DNA from: JACCZX01 sp963786295
GTDB taxonomy: Bacteria > Pseudomonadota > Gammaproteobacteria > Burkholderiales > Burkholderiaceae_F
Direction: 5' to 3'
Assembly (NCBI GenBank): GCA_963786295.1
Contig: CAWAYV010000022.1
Location: 1-64,000, forward strand
DNA: 64,000 nucleotides
The notes under the pieces are model-generated. The model was not told where the DNA came from. It was given only the letters and a program-made list of their open reading frames with translations, and searched no databases. Position numbers and translations under genes: made by a program. Of this stretch, positions 28,006 to 38,475 are shown piece by piece (the first letter of the stretch is position 1; every line of letters begins with the position of its first letter).

Positions 28006-28648
28006 ATGCATTCGCGCGGTTTCACTTTGGTCGAAATGCTGGTGGTGATGACGATCAGTGCGATTCTGATCGCCGCTGCCGTGCCGTGCGTTTCAGTGGA
28101 CGATCGCGCGCAATCGCATTTCGGATGCGACCAATCTGCTTCTTGTCACATCTCGAGTACGCGCGCATGGAAGCGTCGCGACGCGGCAACACCGTTGTCG
28201 ATTGTGCCGAACGCTCGATCCGAACGCTGGCGCCGCCTGTATGCAGCAGCGCGTCGACCGCAACGGTCGATGGCAATGACTGGGCGGTGGGTTGGGTCGT
28301 GTTCGAGAAAGTCCTGCCCAATGTCGGACGAGTCAAACTTTGAGGCCGGAGATCAGGTGATCTTTCGTCAGCAGGCGATGGGCGCGGTGGCGTGCTCGCG
28401 TGATGATTCATTCCAATATCTCCGGGGCAGAGTTCGTCGCGTTTCAGCCGCGCGGCACCGGCGGCATTGTCGGCGGCGGCAGACGTTTGCGATCGACTTA
28501 CGGCACGGTGCTGACACCGATCGTCGGCCGATCGCGCGATCGCGACGCATTGCGCTGACGAATGCCGCCCGCTGTATTCCAATCACCGCTGCTCGGCTCG
28601 ATGCGCGTTGCGCGCACGGCTGGCCGGCGTCCTGCCTATAGACCATGA
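28006..28648 (+). CDS. fimT: Type IV pilus minor pilin FimT/GspH-like (frame broken)
   Basis: AGGAGG precedes an ATG encoding MHSRGFTLVEMLVVMTISAI, a class III prepilin leader cut after Gly5 with Glu at mature position 5. Later pieces in other frames (LEYARMEASRRGNTVV, DWAVGWVVFEK, ISGAEFVAFQPRGTGG) are typical of FimT/GspH minor pilins that prime pilus assembly. At least three frame changes occur. The likely stop is the TGA at 28646, overlapping the pilV ATG. It is first in a fimT-pilV-pilW-pilX-pilY1-pilE operon. Confidence 0.8.
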
Positions 28649-29208
28649 ACAATCTACTCGAACTTTTATCAGCCGACTGCAGGCCGGCCTTTCGATGATC
28701 GAGGTGCTGGTGTCGCTGACGATCGTCGCGTTTGGCGTGCTCGGCCTGCTGGGCCTGCAGGCGCGTGCGCTGAGTTTTCAGCGCGATTCGTTCGATCGCC
28801 GCACCGCCGCTGAGATGGTCGCCCAATTGGCCGAGCGCATGCGCGCCAATCACATGGGACTGATCAGCGGCTGGTATGCGCTCCGAACGGCTTCGTATCT
28901 TCACTCACGACCCCGACGCCCGCAGTGATCACGCCGTGCGCAATTCCGACCGCCTGCACGTCCGAGGAACTGGCGTTTCGCGATCTGGACGCAGTGGATT
29001 GCCGAGTATCGGCGACGCAGCCCCGGTTCGGCGGCCTATCTGCAGTGGGATCCGGCCGATCCGCGCTCGATTCTGGTGTCGGTCGCGTGGCCGGAGCCGC
29101 AGAGACGACGCGGCGCTGATCCGTTGTGCGTCGCCGATCAACGGTCGCGGTCTGGGCGGCGCGATTCCGGCCAACTATCGCTGCTTTGAAACCGCCGTTT
29201 TCCCCTGA
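28645..29208 (+). CDS. pilV: Type IV pilus minor pilin PilV (frame broken)
   Basis: The prepilin leader and helix read RLQAGLSMIEVLVSLTIVAF, followed by GLLGLQARALSFQRDSFDRR and AAEMVAQLAERMRANHMG, the normal PilV pattern. The ATG at 28645 needs one added base to reach this frame. A second change near 28890 leads into the C-terminal part (ITPCAIPTACTSEELAFRDL, later ANYRCFETAVFP, stop at 29206). Minor pilin of the type IV pilus tip complex. Confidence 0.8.
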
Positions 29209-29211
29209 CCT

Positions 29212-30241
29212 ATGCCTAACACTTCTGCTTTCTCGCGCGCATCGCAGGCAGGCCGCACGCTGATCGAGTTGGTGATCGCGATGACGATCGGCCTGGTGAT
29301 CGTGATCGGCGTGTCGTCGCTGTATCTATCGTCGAGCGGCATTTCGCGCACGGCGAATCAGATCTCGACGACCGAGCAGGCGGGCCAGCTGGCGCTGCTG
29401 ATCATCGGCGACTCGCTGAAGCTGCGCCGCCTACGGCGAGATCATCGGCTCGGACTACGCGGCGCAAGGACAGACGTTGATGGACGGCGTTCATTTGCGC
29501 GGCTGTACGGGAACGCGCAGTTCACCGACTCCGTTTCCGGCGTACGTCGCGCCGCCCGCTGCCGCAGACACCGCCCGAACCTCAGCTGCACGGTGGCGTC
29601 GCGGCGGCGACGCGCTTTACGTTCGGTACCAGGCAGCGCCGGTTGTCGCGCAAATGCTGCCGGCCGACGGCGGCCGCCATATCACTGCCGACTGCGCCGC
29701 GAGCACCGCGAATCAGAACGAAGTGCTCTCTTCGCCGCAACTGCGCGCCGGCGTCGGACTGGAACGTCCGCATCGTGACCAACGTTTTCATGCGCGATCC
29801 CGGTACTAACACGCTGGATTGCGAGGGCTACGGCGCGTGCAGCGTTTCGGACCGCTGCTGCAGAACGTCGTCGAGTTCAAGGTGTTCTACCGCTTCGACG
29901 ATGCCGCGCATGGCGCGCGGCGCATCGGGGTGACGAACGCCGTGCCCTTCGGCGGCTCGATTCGCGACGCCGCGGCTGATCAATGCGCTGGCAGGAGCGA
30001 TCGATCCGTGGAACTACGTCGTCGCCGTGATGGTTTGCATCACGGTGCAAACCGACTGAGATCGGCGTCAGTACGCGACGCGCCAACGACTACGCGCGCC
30101 GCGCTGCCCGATCAGCGCGGCCGAAGCGGAAACCGGGCTGGATCTGGTCACGACCACCACCGACGGCACGCATCCGCCGCACGTTTTCGCAGGTGTTCAC
30201 CGTACGCAACCGTGCCACTCCGTCGCCTTCAATTACTTTAG
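29212..30241 (+). CDS. pilW: Type IV pilus minor pilin PilW (frame broken)
   Basis: N-terminus MPNTSAFSRASQAGRTLIEL followed by VIAMTIGLVIVIGVSSLYLSSSG is a prepilin leader plus hydrophobic helix. The residue after the cleaved Gly is Arg rather than the usual Phe or Leu, as given. The remainder is a large PilW-type domain spread over all three frames: RTANQISTTEQAGQLALLIIG, then RDPGTNTLDCEGYGACS and FKVFYRFDDAAHG. The probable end is the TAG at 30239, three bases before pilX. Too many indels remain to give an exact protein. Confidence 0.75.
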
Positions 30242-30243
30242 CC

Positions 30244-30851
30244 ATGAACAAGCCAGTTAACCGCGCGTTATTGACACCTCCGCATCGGCGCCAGCGCGCA
30301 CCGCATGATGGGTGTTGTGCTGCCGGTCGTGCTGGTCGTGTTGACCGTCCTGACCGGCCTGGTGGTGACCCAGATCCGCCGCAACGCGGTCGACGAGCGG
30401 CTGGCGGCCAATACTCGAGAGAGCGTTCAATTGGACAGCTCAGTTCAGACCGTGCTGCGCTGGTGCGAAGCGCGCGTCACGCTGGCACCGCAGCCGACGG
30501 TCACGGTGGCGCCTGGCGACCGCGCGACACAGCCGCCGGCGTGGGCGACCGAGCTTCAGCCAACTGGACCACCACGGCCAACTTCGCTCGATTTCAGCGG
30601 TGGCGCCAACTTGCTGCCCGGACTGAACGCCGATCCGTCGTGCGTTATCGAGGATGCGACCTGCGAACTCGCGCCGCCGATTTCGCCGACCGGGCAAGTC
30701 AGCGTCCAAGCACCTGTCCAGGCAACGGCGAGCTCGATCCACGCTGGCGCAAGTTTCGTATCACCGCACGCGTTTCGACGCCTGCGCCCGACATGATGGC
30801 GGCAACCGATTCACGTTTGCGCAAAGCGAATTGCGCCTCTTCATTGAATAG
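30244..30851 (+). CDS. pilX: Type IV pilus assembly protein PilX (frame broken)
   Basis: Starts MNKPVNRALL and, after a frame change near 30300, gives MMGVVLPVVLVVLTVLTGLV then VTQIRRNAVDERLAANTRES, the N-terminal helix of PilX (no canonical Glu5, as is common for PilX). The end, across another shift near 30720, reads DPRWRKFRITAR and RFTFAQSELRLFIE with a stop at 30849. It lies between pilW and pilY1 as in other betaproteobacteria. Confidence 0.75.
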
Positions 30852-30872
30852 ACCACGTACCGGAGATCGGCA

Positions 30873-33800
30873 ATGGAACACTCGCCCACTAACCCGAGCA
30901 GTCGTCCTGTCGACGGCGCGCGACCGGTGTGGGTCCGCGCCATCGTGCTGGCGGCGATCTGGACGCTGGTGCTGCAACCCGTCGTATCGAGCGCGCAGCT
31001 GTCGCAGTCACCGATGTTCACGGTGACGTCGGCGCCGCCGAACGTGATGCTGATGTTCGACGACTCCTCGTCGATGAACCGGCTCGATTTGAATCCGCCG
31101 CCGGCGTACATGGCTCCGGTTGCGTCGTGGAGATACCCGTGGTTAACCGGGACCCCCCTGCTGAAAATCAACACGGTCGGCTATTTCGGAATCAGCGGCA
31201 TGGCGTATTACTTCGGCGGCCAGCCAATCGGCGGGTGGACCGATGGCTACTGGAACTTCGGCTGGGCCGATGTACTGGCGCCGCTCGCCTGCGTTCAACC
31301 CGCTTGCTTACAACCCATCGATTCAATATTTGCCGTGGAACAACAACGGGGTTCGTTTCCCAAATTCTTCGATTGGCGGCACGAGCAATGTCTCAGTCGG
31401 CGCGAAGACCGAATGGGATCCTCGTAATCTGCCGCCGTCGATGGGGGGCGGAACGGTGTTCAGCAAATTGACCCCGCCGAACGGTGGCGTCATTGACTCG
31501 AACGGCGAACTGCGCACCTGGGCCGCGGTCACGGGCTCGGTGACCTATGGCGGGTTGCCGTCCGGGAACCCGTTGCCGTTGACAGGGTTAACGTCCGCCG
31601 CGGGCACGGGCGCAGATTTGTTTAGCTCGACGATACAGTGTGGAAAACCCCAACTGCGCTGACCAGCGCACAGCCCACGAACTACTTCTGGTACTGCCCG
31701 GTAGGAACGGCGTGGAGTTCCCCACCGGACACTTGCGACGCTACCAATGATGGAATGCCATCGCGACGGGCCGCGAGTGTTGCGTGACCGTGGTCAACAT
31801 CCCGACGTCCGCGCCGGCAGTCGGCCATGTCTACAACTACTTTTTCGCCGGTGCCTCCGGGTCCGCCGTTTCCGGCAATGACAGGCCCGGCCGGCGAAAT
31901 GTGCACGTCGATTTTCCCCACTGGAAACACCAGCTCGGTCGACCGGCGCTCCTTGCACGACGCCCATGCTGATCAGTGACCCCCCGCCGTACGAAGTGCC
32001 GTGCCCGCCGGGCGGCGGCGAGGTCTGTTACTTCGATCCTCCGCCGACATACACCCCGTCGGTTTGCACGACCTACACCACGCATCAGTGGGGCTGCCAG
32101 TACGACTACACACTGGTTACGAACAACTACTCGTGCCCGGTCACCACCGCGCAGTATTGCGGCAGCAGCCTGGCACAGCCGTCTGTACTGGATTTGCGGC
32201 GCTGACGCCCACTTCGGACGCCGCGTACGACAGCGGCCACTGGACGCCCGCGCGCTATGTCATGTATGACGGTCCGGCGACCCGGACTGCGGCCGAGATC
32301 AGCGATCTGACCAACTACCGGATGATCATGATCGACCGCAAGTTCGGCTGGAATGGCGTGACTCAAGTACCCAGCGGAACAAGTCCTTCCAATGCCGTTG
32401 GCAAGTACTACGTCGTTGATGCGGTAACCGGTCTGCCCGCGCCTCCCGGGTTCGAGACCGGATTGCCCGCAAGCGGATGCTTTCGGCGCATGGTGTACGT
32501 GGCAGCAAGAAGCGCAGAACTACGCCAACTGGTACACGTACTACCGTAGCCGCCTGTTTGCGGCCGTCGCGGTGATGTCCGAAGTCGCCTCCGGCCTGAC
32601 CGGGCCCGAGCAGTTCATGCGCATGGGGTACGGGCGCATCAATTATTTCCCCGAATAATCGCAATAACTGGAACGTGAACAGCGTCACCGATCGCTATCC
32701 CAGCCCGTTGCCGAACGTCGATGGCGGCAGCAACGATGGCAGCGTCGAACGCGGCGTACGGCCATTCACCGTTAACAATCCGCCGCTGTCGGCAATACCC
32801 AATCCCGAGCGGCAGGAGGTCTTTGACTGGCTGTTTACGATCAACGGTCTTGGGCCAACGCCGAACCGTGAAGCGCTGCACGGTGCCGGGCTTTATTTCA
32901 CTCGCACCGATTCTCGCGGGCCATGGGGCAATCTTCCCGGAGTCGGCGGTGGCGAACCAACATCGCAACATCTGTGGTGCCGGCGCAATTACACATTGCT
33001 GGCAACCGACGGTGAGTGGACGCGCCTGCCGGGAGCGCAGCCGCTGCTCGAGTCACCACCGTTGGTAAGCTACGCGCAGTCCGTTGAGCCGGGGTTCGCA
33101 TCGGTGTCGCGCTCGATGAGCATCGACGGCCCGGCGATGACGGGCACTGACCGCGACACCGGCTTCCCATTGAACTATCAATATCTGGTGGCCAGTGAAC
33201 CGCAGATTTCGGGTGGGTTCGGCAGCTCGCAGACCGAGACGCTGACCGATGTGCTGCATTACTACTGGAGCTCAGGATATGCGCCCCGATCTTCAGAAAC
33301 TCGATCAAGGCCACACCGCGTAACCGTGCGTTCTGGCAACACATGTCGTCGTTCATCGTCGGCTATGGTGTGATCGCATCGGTGGATGACCCGGCACGGG
33401 TACCGGCGCTGCGCACCGACTTCGATGCCCGCAACGCGATCGGCTGGCCGGAAGTGGGGCTCGAGCCTTGCCGGCAGTTGGACGACAACGCCGATGACGC
33501 CGCCATCAATCCCGGGTGTGCTTACACCGTGGCCCCGTCGGGTAACCGCATCAACGACACGTTGCGCGCCGGGCTTACCAGTGGCGGCGACTTCTTCTCG
33601 GCCACTTCGCCGGCGGCGTTGAAGTCGTCGCTGCAGGCGGTGTTCGCGGCGATCGGCTCGGATAACGCGGCGGGAACATCGCCGGGGCTGTCCAGCTCAA
33701 CGGTCGGTGCCGGCAACATCATCATCCAAAGCGGATTCTTTACCAACATATGGGACGGTTACGTCCGCGCCTTCGATCAGGTGGCAGCTGCTGACGTTCC

Positions 33801-35802
33801 TGACGTCCGGAGGGGTGCAGCCGACGCCACTGTGGAGCATCAACTTCTTCCCGCCGGCGACGCGCCCGATCTTTAGCTCGACCGCCATCAATACCCCGAT
33901 CACGTTCGACTGGGCCGAGCCTGAACCGCGCAAAGCCGCACTGATCCAGCCTGCCGGTCGGTTCGAGTCCGGTACTGGATTATTTGCGCGGTGATCAGTC
34001 GAAGGAGCTTCGTTTCGCCGGGCGGGCTGTTCCGCAACCGGCCGAGCACGATTCTGGGCGACATCGTCAATTCGACCCCGCTTTATTCAAAGGCGGCCGA
34101 CCATGGCTACACGCGGAAACCGGCGGCGTCGGTCGTGTTGCCTGTTGCGACGGCAACGCAGGGCAGCTCGCTGTATCCGGCGTATGTGACCGCCAAGGCG
34201 ACAACGCGTACTCCGCTCGCGATTTTCGGCGCCAACGACGGCATGCTGCACGTGCTGAGCGCGGGTGTTCCGCCGGCAGATCGGCGGTGGCCGCGAGATT
34301 TTCGCCTTTGTGCCTCGCTCGCAATACTTCACCCTGAACCAGCTGACGTCTCCCTGCGTATTCGCACCGGTTCTACGTCGACGGCCCGGTCATCGAGAGC
34401 GACGTATTCAGACGGCACCGCGTGGAAGACGATTGCGATCGGAACGACCGGCGCTGGAGCTGCGGGCATGTTTGCGATCGACATCACCGATCCGGCCACT
34501 ATGGGCGCCGCCAATGTGCTGTGGGACATCGTTCCGTCCGAGCATGCGGACGCCGACGGTGGTCAGCGATCTGGGCAATGTGCTGCAGCCGGGCATCATC
34601 GGCAGCGTCAAGGACATGTCGGCGCCGAATGGCAACGGCCGCTGGGTGTACATGGTCGGCAACGGCTACGACAGCGTCAGTCACGCAGGCGACGCTGTTC
34701 GTGTTCGACGCCTTCAACGGCTCGCTGATCAAGGCGATCCAAACGGGCGTCGGTAGCTGCCGCGCCGGCCAGCGCGCGGAACGGCCTCGGCGGGATCACG
34801 CCGGTGTTCGACGGCGCCCGCAACATCATCGCGGTGTACGGCGGCGACAAGCTGGGCAACATGTGGAAGTTCGACTTCAGCTCCGGCAACATCAATGATC
34901 CGGATGGTGCTGGACCCGCAGAAAGGGTGGGAGATCTTCAACAAGGTTGCGGCGCCTTCCCGCACCGCTGTTCACGGCGACCGATGCCTCGGGCAATCCT
35001 CAGCCGATTACGGCGGCTCCGCGCATCACGCCGCACGGCATCTCCGGCGTGCATGTCGGGTTCGGCACCGGCAAGCTGTTCGAGCCAGGCGACCAGATCA
35101 GCACGCAGGTGCAGTCGGTCTACGTGCTGTGGGACAAAGGGCAGATTCCGACGATTCCGAAGGCCAAGTCTGCAATCGATCGCATTGGAGGATGCCCCGT
35201 GGGATCACGACGGTAACGTGATGACGGTCACCGCGTTGCCGATGGCGACTTTCAGACGATTGAACGCAGCGGATCTGGCCGCCTACGACTGGACGGTGGA
35301 AGGGTTTTACATACCGTTGAAGTTGGAGTTCGGGCCTGCCGAGGGAGAACGCATCCTGTCCGCAGGGATTCTGGATGCGGGTGTGCTGACGCTTCACCTC
35401 GTTCCAGCAGCAGAACGCGGGCACCGATTTGTGCACACCGGGCGGCACGTCACACGTTTACCGCTTCAATCTGATCGGAGGCCTGGGTGAAGCCGGCTTC
35501 CTCGGCGTCACCGGTCCGGTGGTCGGCAGACGTGTGCAACCGGGCCTGGTCAGCGCTGCGCCGCCGATATATGAGCCTGTCGCGCCAGTGGGCCCGATGG
35601 TTGACAGCATGACGCAGGCCGATGTGAAGACGATGATGCAGAATCCGAAGTATCAAGCAGTCGGGTGGCCGCGCGCGTCAGCGCAGGGGCCACGGAACCT
35701 GCGCACATGTCGGGTTGAAGGTCGACGGCACGCTGGCGCGAATTCCGACCGCGTGCGCGGGTCTGATGCCGCTCAGAGTCATGGGGATCGGGCGTGCGAT
35801 GA
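30873..35802 (+). CDS. pilY1: Type IV pilus tip adhesin/assembly protein PilY1 (frame broken many times)
   Basis: About 1,640 codons. A hydrophobic export segment (IVLAAIWTLVLQPVVSSAQ) is followed by VMLMFDDSSSMNRLD, a von Willebrand A-like metal-site motif. The C-terminal half is the PilY1 beta-propeller: LAIFGANDGMLHVLSAG, SDLGNVLQPGIIGSVKD and IAVYGGDKLGNMWKFDFSSG. More than ten frame changes scatter the protein over three frames. The probable stop is the TGA at 35800, overlapping an ATG at 35799. PilY1 sits at the pilus tip, controls extension/retraction and can act in adhesion and surface sensing; that is family knowledge. Confidence 0.8.
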
Positions 35803-35810
35803 GGTCGCGT

Positions 35811-36258
35811 ATGAGCAAAGCGAGGCAACGCGGCTTTACGTTGATGGAGTTGATCATCACGATGGTCATCATCGGCATCCTGACGGCCATCGCGATTCCG
35901 AACTACACCGCCTACATCAGCGCAGCAACCGCGCCGAAGCGCGCAGTCAGCTTCTTGAGACGGCGACGTGGATGGAGCGCTGGCGCACGGAGCGTGGGCG
36001 CTACGACAACCCGGCAAGCGCGGCAACCCGCCGCCGACGCCGCCGTTTCCGGCAACTTGGACGCAATCGCCGCCCGCACCGGCGACCGCAAAGTACACGA
36101 TCGTCGTAGCGACTCCGACCGCCATCGGCTACACGATCACTGCGACCCCGACAGGCGTGATGGCGGGTGACGTGTGTGGCGACTTGGCAGTTAACGAGAG
36201 CGGTCAGCGTCTGTTCACGGGCGGCGGTGGAACACAGGACGTGTGCTGGAATCGATAG
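35811..36258 (+). CDS. pilE: Type IV pilin PilE-like (frame broken)
   Basis: MSKARQRGFTLMELIITMVI then IGILTAIAIPNYTAYI is a textbook type IV prepilin start: short basic leader, cut after Gly8, Glu5 in the mature protein. After two frame changes (about 35920 and 36010) the short globular part follows: RRSNRAEARSQLLETATWME, then AKYTIVVATPTAIGYTITAT, ending GGGGTQDVCWNR. Two cysteines (GDVCG and QDVCW) could form the C-terminal disulfide loop of type IVa pilins. The alternative start ATG at 35799 overlaps the pilY1 stop. A remnant of a second pilin 3' end follows. Confidence 0.82.
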
Positions 36259-36273
36259 TCTCGTGGAGGGCAA

Positions 36274-36366
36274 ATGGCGGAGATGTTTGCGGAAATCTCC
36301 GGTCGATGAGACCGGTTGCGCGATTCGCAGGCGCGGGCTACGCAGGACGTCTGCTGGAATCGCTAG
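36274..36366 (+). pseudogene. Remnant 3' end of a second pilin gene
   Basis: Directly after pilE, the sequence again encodes, over shifted frames, GDVCGNL...VDETG...FAGAG...TQDVCWNR and a TAG stop at 36364. This parallels the pilE end GDVCGDLAVNESGQRLFTGG...TQDVCWNR. The match ends in the same codons, with several differing bases (for example CAGGACGTCTGCTGGAATCG against CAGGACGTGTGCTGGAATCG), so it is a diverged paralogue's tail, not a simple sequencing duplicate. No promoter, leader or helix is present. It could be a leftover of recombination between tandem pilins or a silent partial pilin. Confidence 0.65.
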
Positions 36367-36394
36367 TCCGCACGCGGCGTGGCATCATCGCCGC

Positions 36395-37693
36395 GTGACC
36401 GCCTGGCCTGCCGTCCTCACCGTTGACCCAATCGACCGCGCCTCAGGCGCGGTTCGTTTGCCGGGTTCCAAGAGTATTTCCAACCGAGTGTTGTTGCTGT
36501 CGTCGTTGGCAGATGGCGAGACGACGCTGGTTAACTTGCTGGACGCCGACGACACCCGGGTCATGGGCGACGCATTGACACGACTCGGCATTCGAATGCA
36601 TCGAAGCGAAGCCGGGCTGCACGTGCGCGGCTGCAACGGACGATTCCCGGTCCGCGAGGCGAGTCTGTTTCTTGGGAATGCGGGCACTGCGTTTCGTTCG
36701 CTGACCGCTGCACTGGCGTTTTCCGGTGGCCGTTACGAACTGGACGGCGTACCACGGATGCGAGAGCGGCCCATTGGCGATCTGGTCGATGCCCTGAACT
36801 CCATCGGTGCGCGGATTCGCTCTACCGGGTTGCCAGGCTTTCCACCACTTCTGATCGAGCCTGCGGATCGTCTCTCGACCGATCGCGTCTCGATCAAAGC
36901 CGACGTTTCCAGCCAGTTCCTGAGCGGCTTGCTGATGGCGGCTCCACTCCTCGCGCCCGATCACGGCTTGCGAGTCTCGGTCGAAGGGCGCTTGATCTCC
37001 GAGCCGTACGTCGAGTTGACACTGTCGTTGATGAAGCAGTTTGACGTGAGCGTGGGTCGCGCGGGCAATGACTATCTCGTTCCCCAGGCGCCTTACCGAT
37101 CTCCCGGCCGATTCGTCGTTGAAGGCGATGCGTCGAGTGCTTCCTATTTTCTCGCTCTGGGTGCGATCGCTGGCGGGCCGGTCCGAGTTGATGGCGTCGG
37201 CAAGGACAGCGTGCAGGGCGATGTTCGATTTGCGGATGTGCTTGCAGACATGGGCGCACAGGTCGACTTCGGTGCTGATCACATTGAGGTGAGCGCGCCT
37301 GTTGGCGGGCGTTTGCAAGCGATCGATGCAGATTGCAACCACATACCGGACGCGGCGATGACGCTGGCGATCGTCGCTTTGTTTGCCGACGGGCCGAGCA
37401 CGCTGCGTAACATCGCCTCATGGCGCGTCAAAGAAACGGACCGTATTGCCGCGATGGCCACTGAACTGCGCAAAGTCGGCGCTCAGATCGAGGAAGGTCC
37501 GGATTGGATTCGCATCGTTCCGCCTAAACAGTTTCGCGAAGCAACGATCGATACGTATGACGACCATCGCATGGCGATGTGTTTTTCATTGGTGTCCGCG
37601 AGTGGCGTGCCGGTACATATACGTGATCCGGGATGTGTCACCAAGACATTTCCCGACTACTTTGAGCGCCTAGCGGCGCTGGTGCAGCGATGA
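36395..37693 (+). CDS. aroA: 3-phosphoshikimate 1-carboxyvinyltransferase (EPSP synthase)
   Basis: 432 residues from a GTG start; intact. It joins shikimate-3-phosphate and PEP. VRLPGSKSISNRVLLL is the N-terminal signature, LGNAGTAFRSLTAAL the PEP-site loop, and WRVKETDRIAAMATEL the second signature, with DDHRMAMCF near the end. In the PEP loop the residue equivalent to E. coli Pro101 is Ser102 (codon TCG at 36698). Upstream in-frame codons run back through the pilin remnant and are unlike the family, so the GTG at 36395 is chosen. Its stop overlaps the cmk start (ATGA at 37690). Confidence 0.95.
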   Translation: MTAWPAVLTVDPIDRASGAVRLPGSKSISNRVLLLSSLADGETTLVNLLDADDTRVMGDALTRLGIRMHRSEAGLHVRGCNGRFPVREASLFLGNAGTAFRSLTAALAFSGGRYELDGVPRMRERPIGDLVDALNSIGARIRSTGLPGFPPLLIEPADRLSTDRVSIKADVSSQFLSGLLMAAPLLAPDHGLRVSVEGRLISEPYVELTLSLMKQFDVSVGRAGNDYLVPQAPYRSPGRFVVEGDASSASYFLALGAIAGGPVRVDGVGKDSVQGDVRFADVLADMGAQVDFGADHIEVSAPVGGRLQAIDADCNHIPDAAMTLAIVALFADGPSTLRNIASWRVKETDRIAAMATELRKVGAQIEEGPDWIRIVPPKQFREATIDTYDDHRMAMCFSLVSASGVPVHIRDPGCVTKTFPDYFERLAALVQR

Positions 37694-38382
37694 ACAATGT
37701 ACCGGTCATCACGATCGACGGACCGACGGCGTCGGGCAAGGGAACGATCGCGCAGCGCGTGGCCGATGCGCTTCGGTTCAATTATCTCGACAGTGGCGCG
37801 TTGTATCGGCTGGTCGCTTGGCGAGCGCTGCAAGATGCCGTTAGCGCAGACGATGCCGACCGGTTGTCCGCCGTGGCTGCTGCCATCGCCCCCCGTTTTG
37901 CCGGTGGACGTATCTCGATGGACGGACAGGATGTGACCGCTGCAATTCGCACCGAAGAAATCAGCCAGTTCGCGTCGCGGATTGCTGCATTCAGTGGGGT
38001 CAGAAGCGCATTGCTCAAACTGCAACGATCGCAACGCCGGCCGCCGGGCCTCGTGGCGGACGGGCGCGACATGGGTACCGTTGTTTTTCCTGAGGCGAGC
38101 CCCAAAATTTATTTGACGGCGAGCGTCGCCGCGCGCGCAGACAGGCGCTATAAACAGTTGATCGAAAAAGGTTTTTCGGCTAGCATCACACCCCTTTCGC
38201 AGGAACAGGTCAGGCGCGAGATCGAGGCGCGTGACCAGCGTGATGTGCAGCGTGCTGCATCGCCACTAAAGCCTGCCGAGGACGCTCACCGCATCGATTC
38301 TTCGCAACTCACGGTCGGTGAGGTGGTCGCTCTGGTGTTGAATTGGTACGCACAGTCTCAGGAAGTTGCATCAAGGCAGTAG
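37690..38382 (+). CDS. cmk: Cytidylate kinase
   Basis: 230 residues, intact. It phosphorylates CMP and dCMP. The P-loop is ITIDGPTASGKGTIAQRVAD; YLDSGALYRLVAWRAL, GRDMGTVVFPEAS and the lid region RDQRDVQRAASPL match bacterial Cmk. It is coupled to aroA by the ATGA overlap and precedes rpsA, the conserved order in proteobacteria. Confidence 0.95.
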   Translation: MNNVPVITIDGPTASGKGTIAQRVADALRFNYLDSGALYRLVAWRALQDAVSADDADRLSAVAAAIAPRFAGGRISMDGQDVTAAIRTEEISQFASRIAAFSGVRSALLKLQRSQRRPPGLVADGRDMGTVVFPEASPKIYLTASVAARADRRYKQLIEKGFSASITPLSQEQVRREIEARDQRDVQRAASPLKPAEDAHRIDSSQLTVGEVVALVLNWYAQSQEVASRQ

Positions 38383-38475
38383 AACTAAAACGGGGCGGTC
38401 GGGACATCCCTTCCGCTATTGATTAACACCGCCTCTGGCGCAACGCCGAGGCGAGAGGTTTTAAACAGGTATCGC

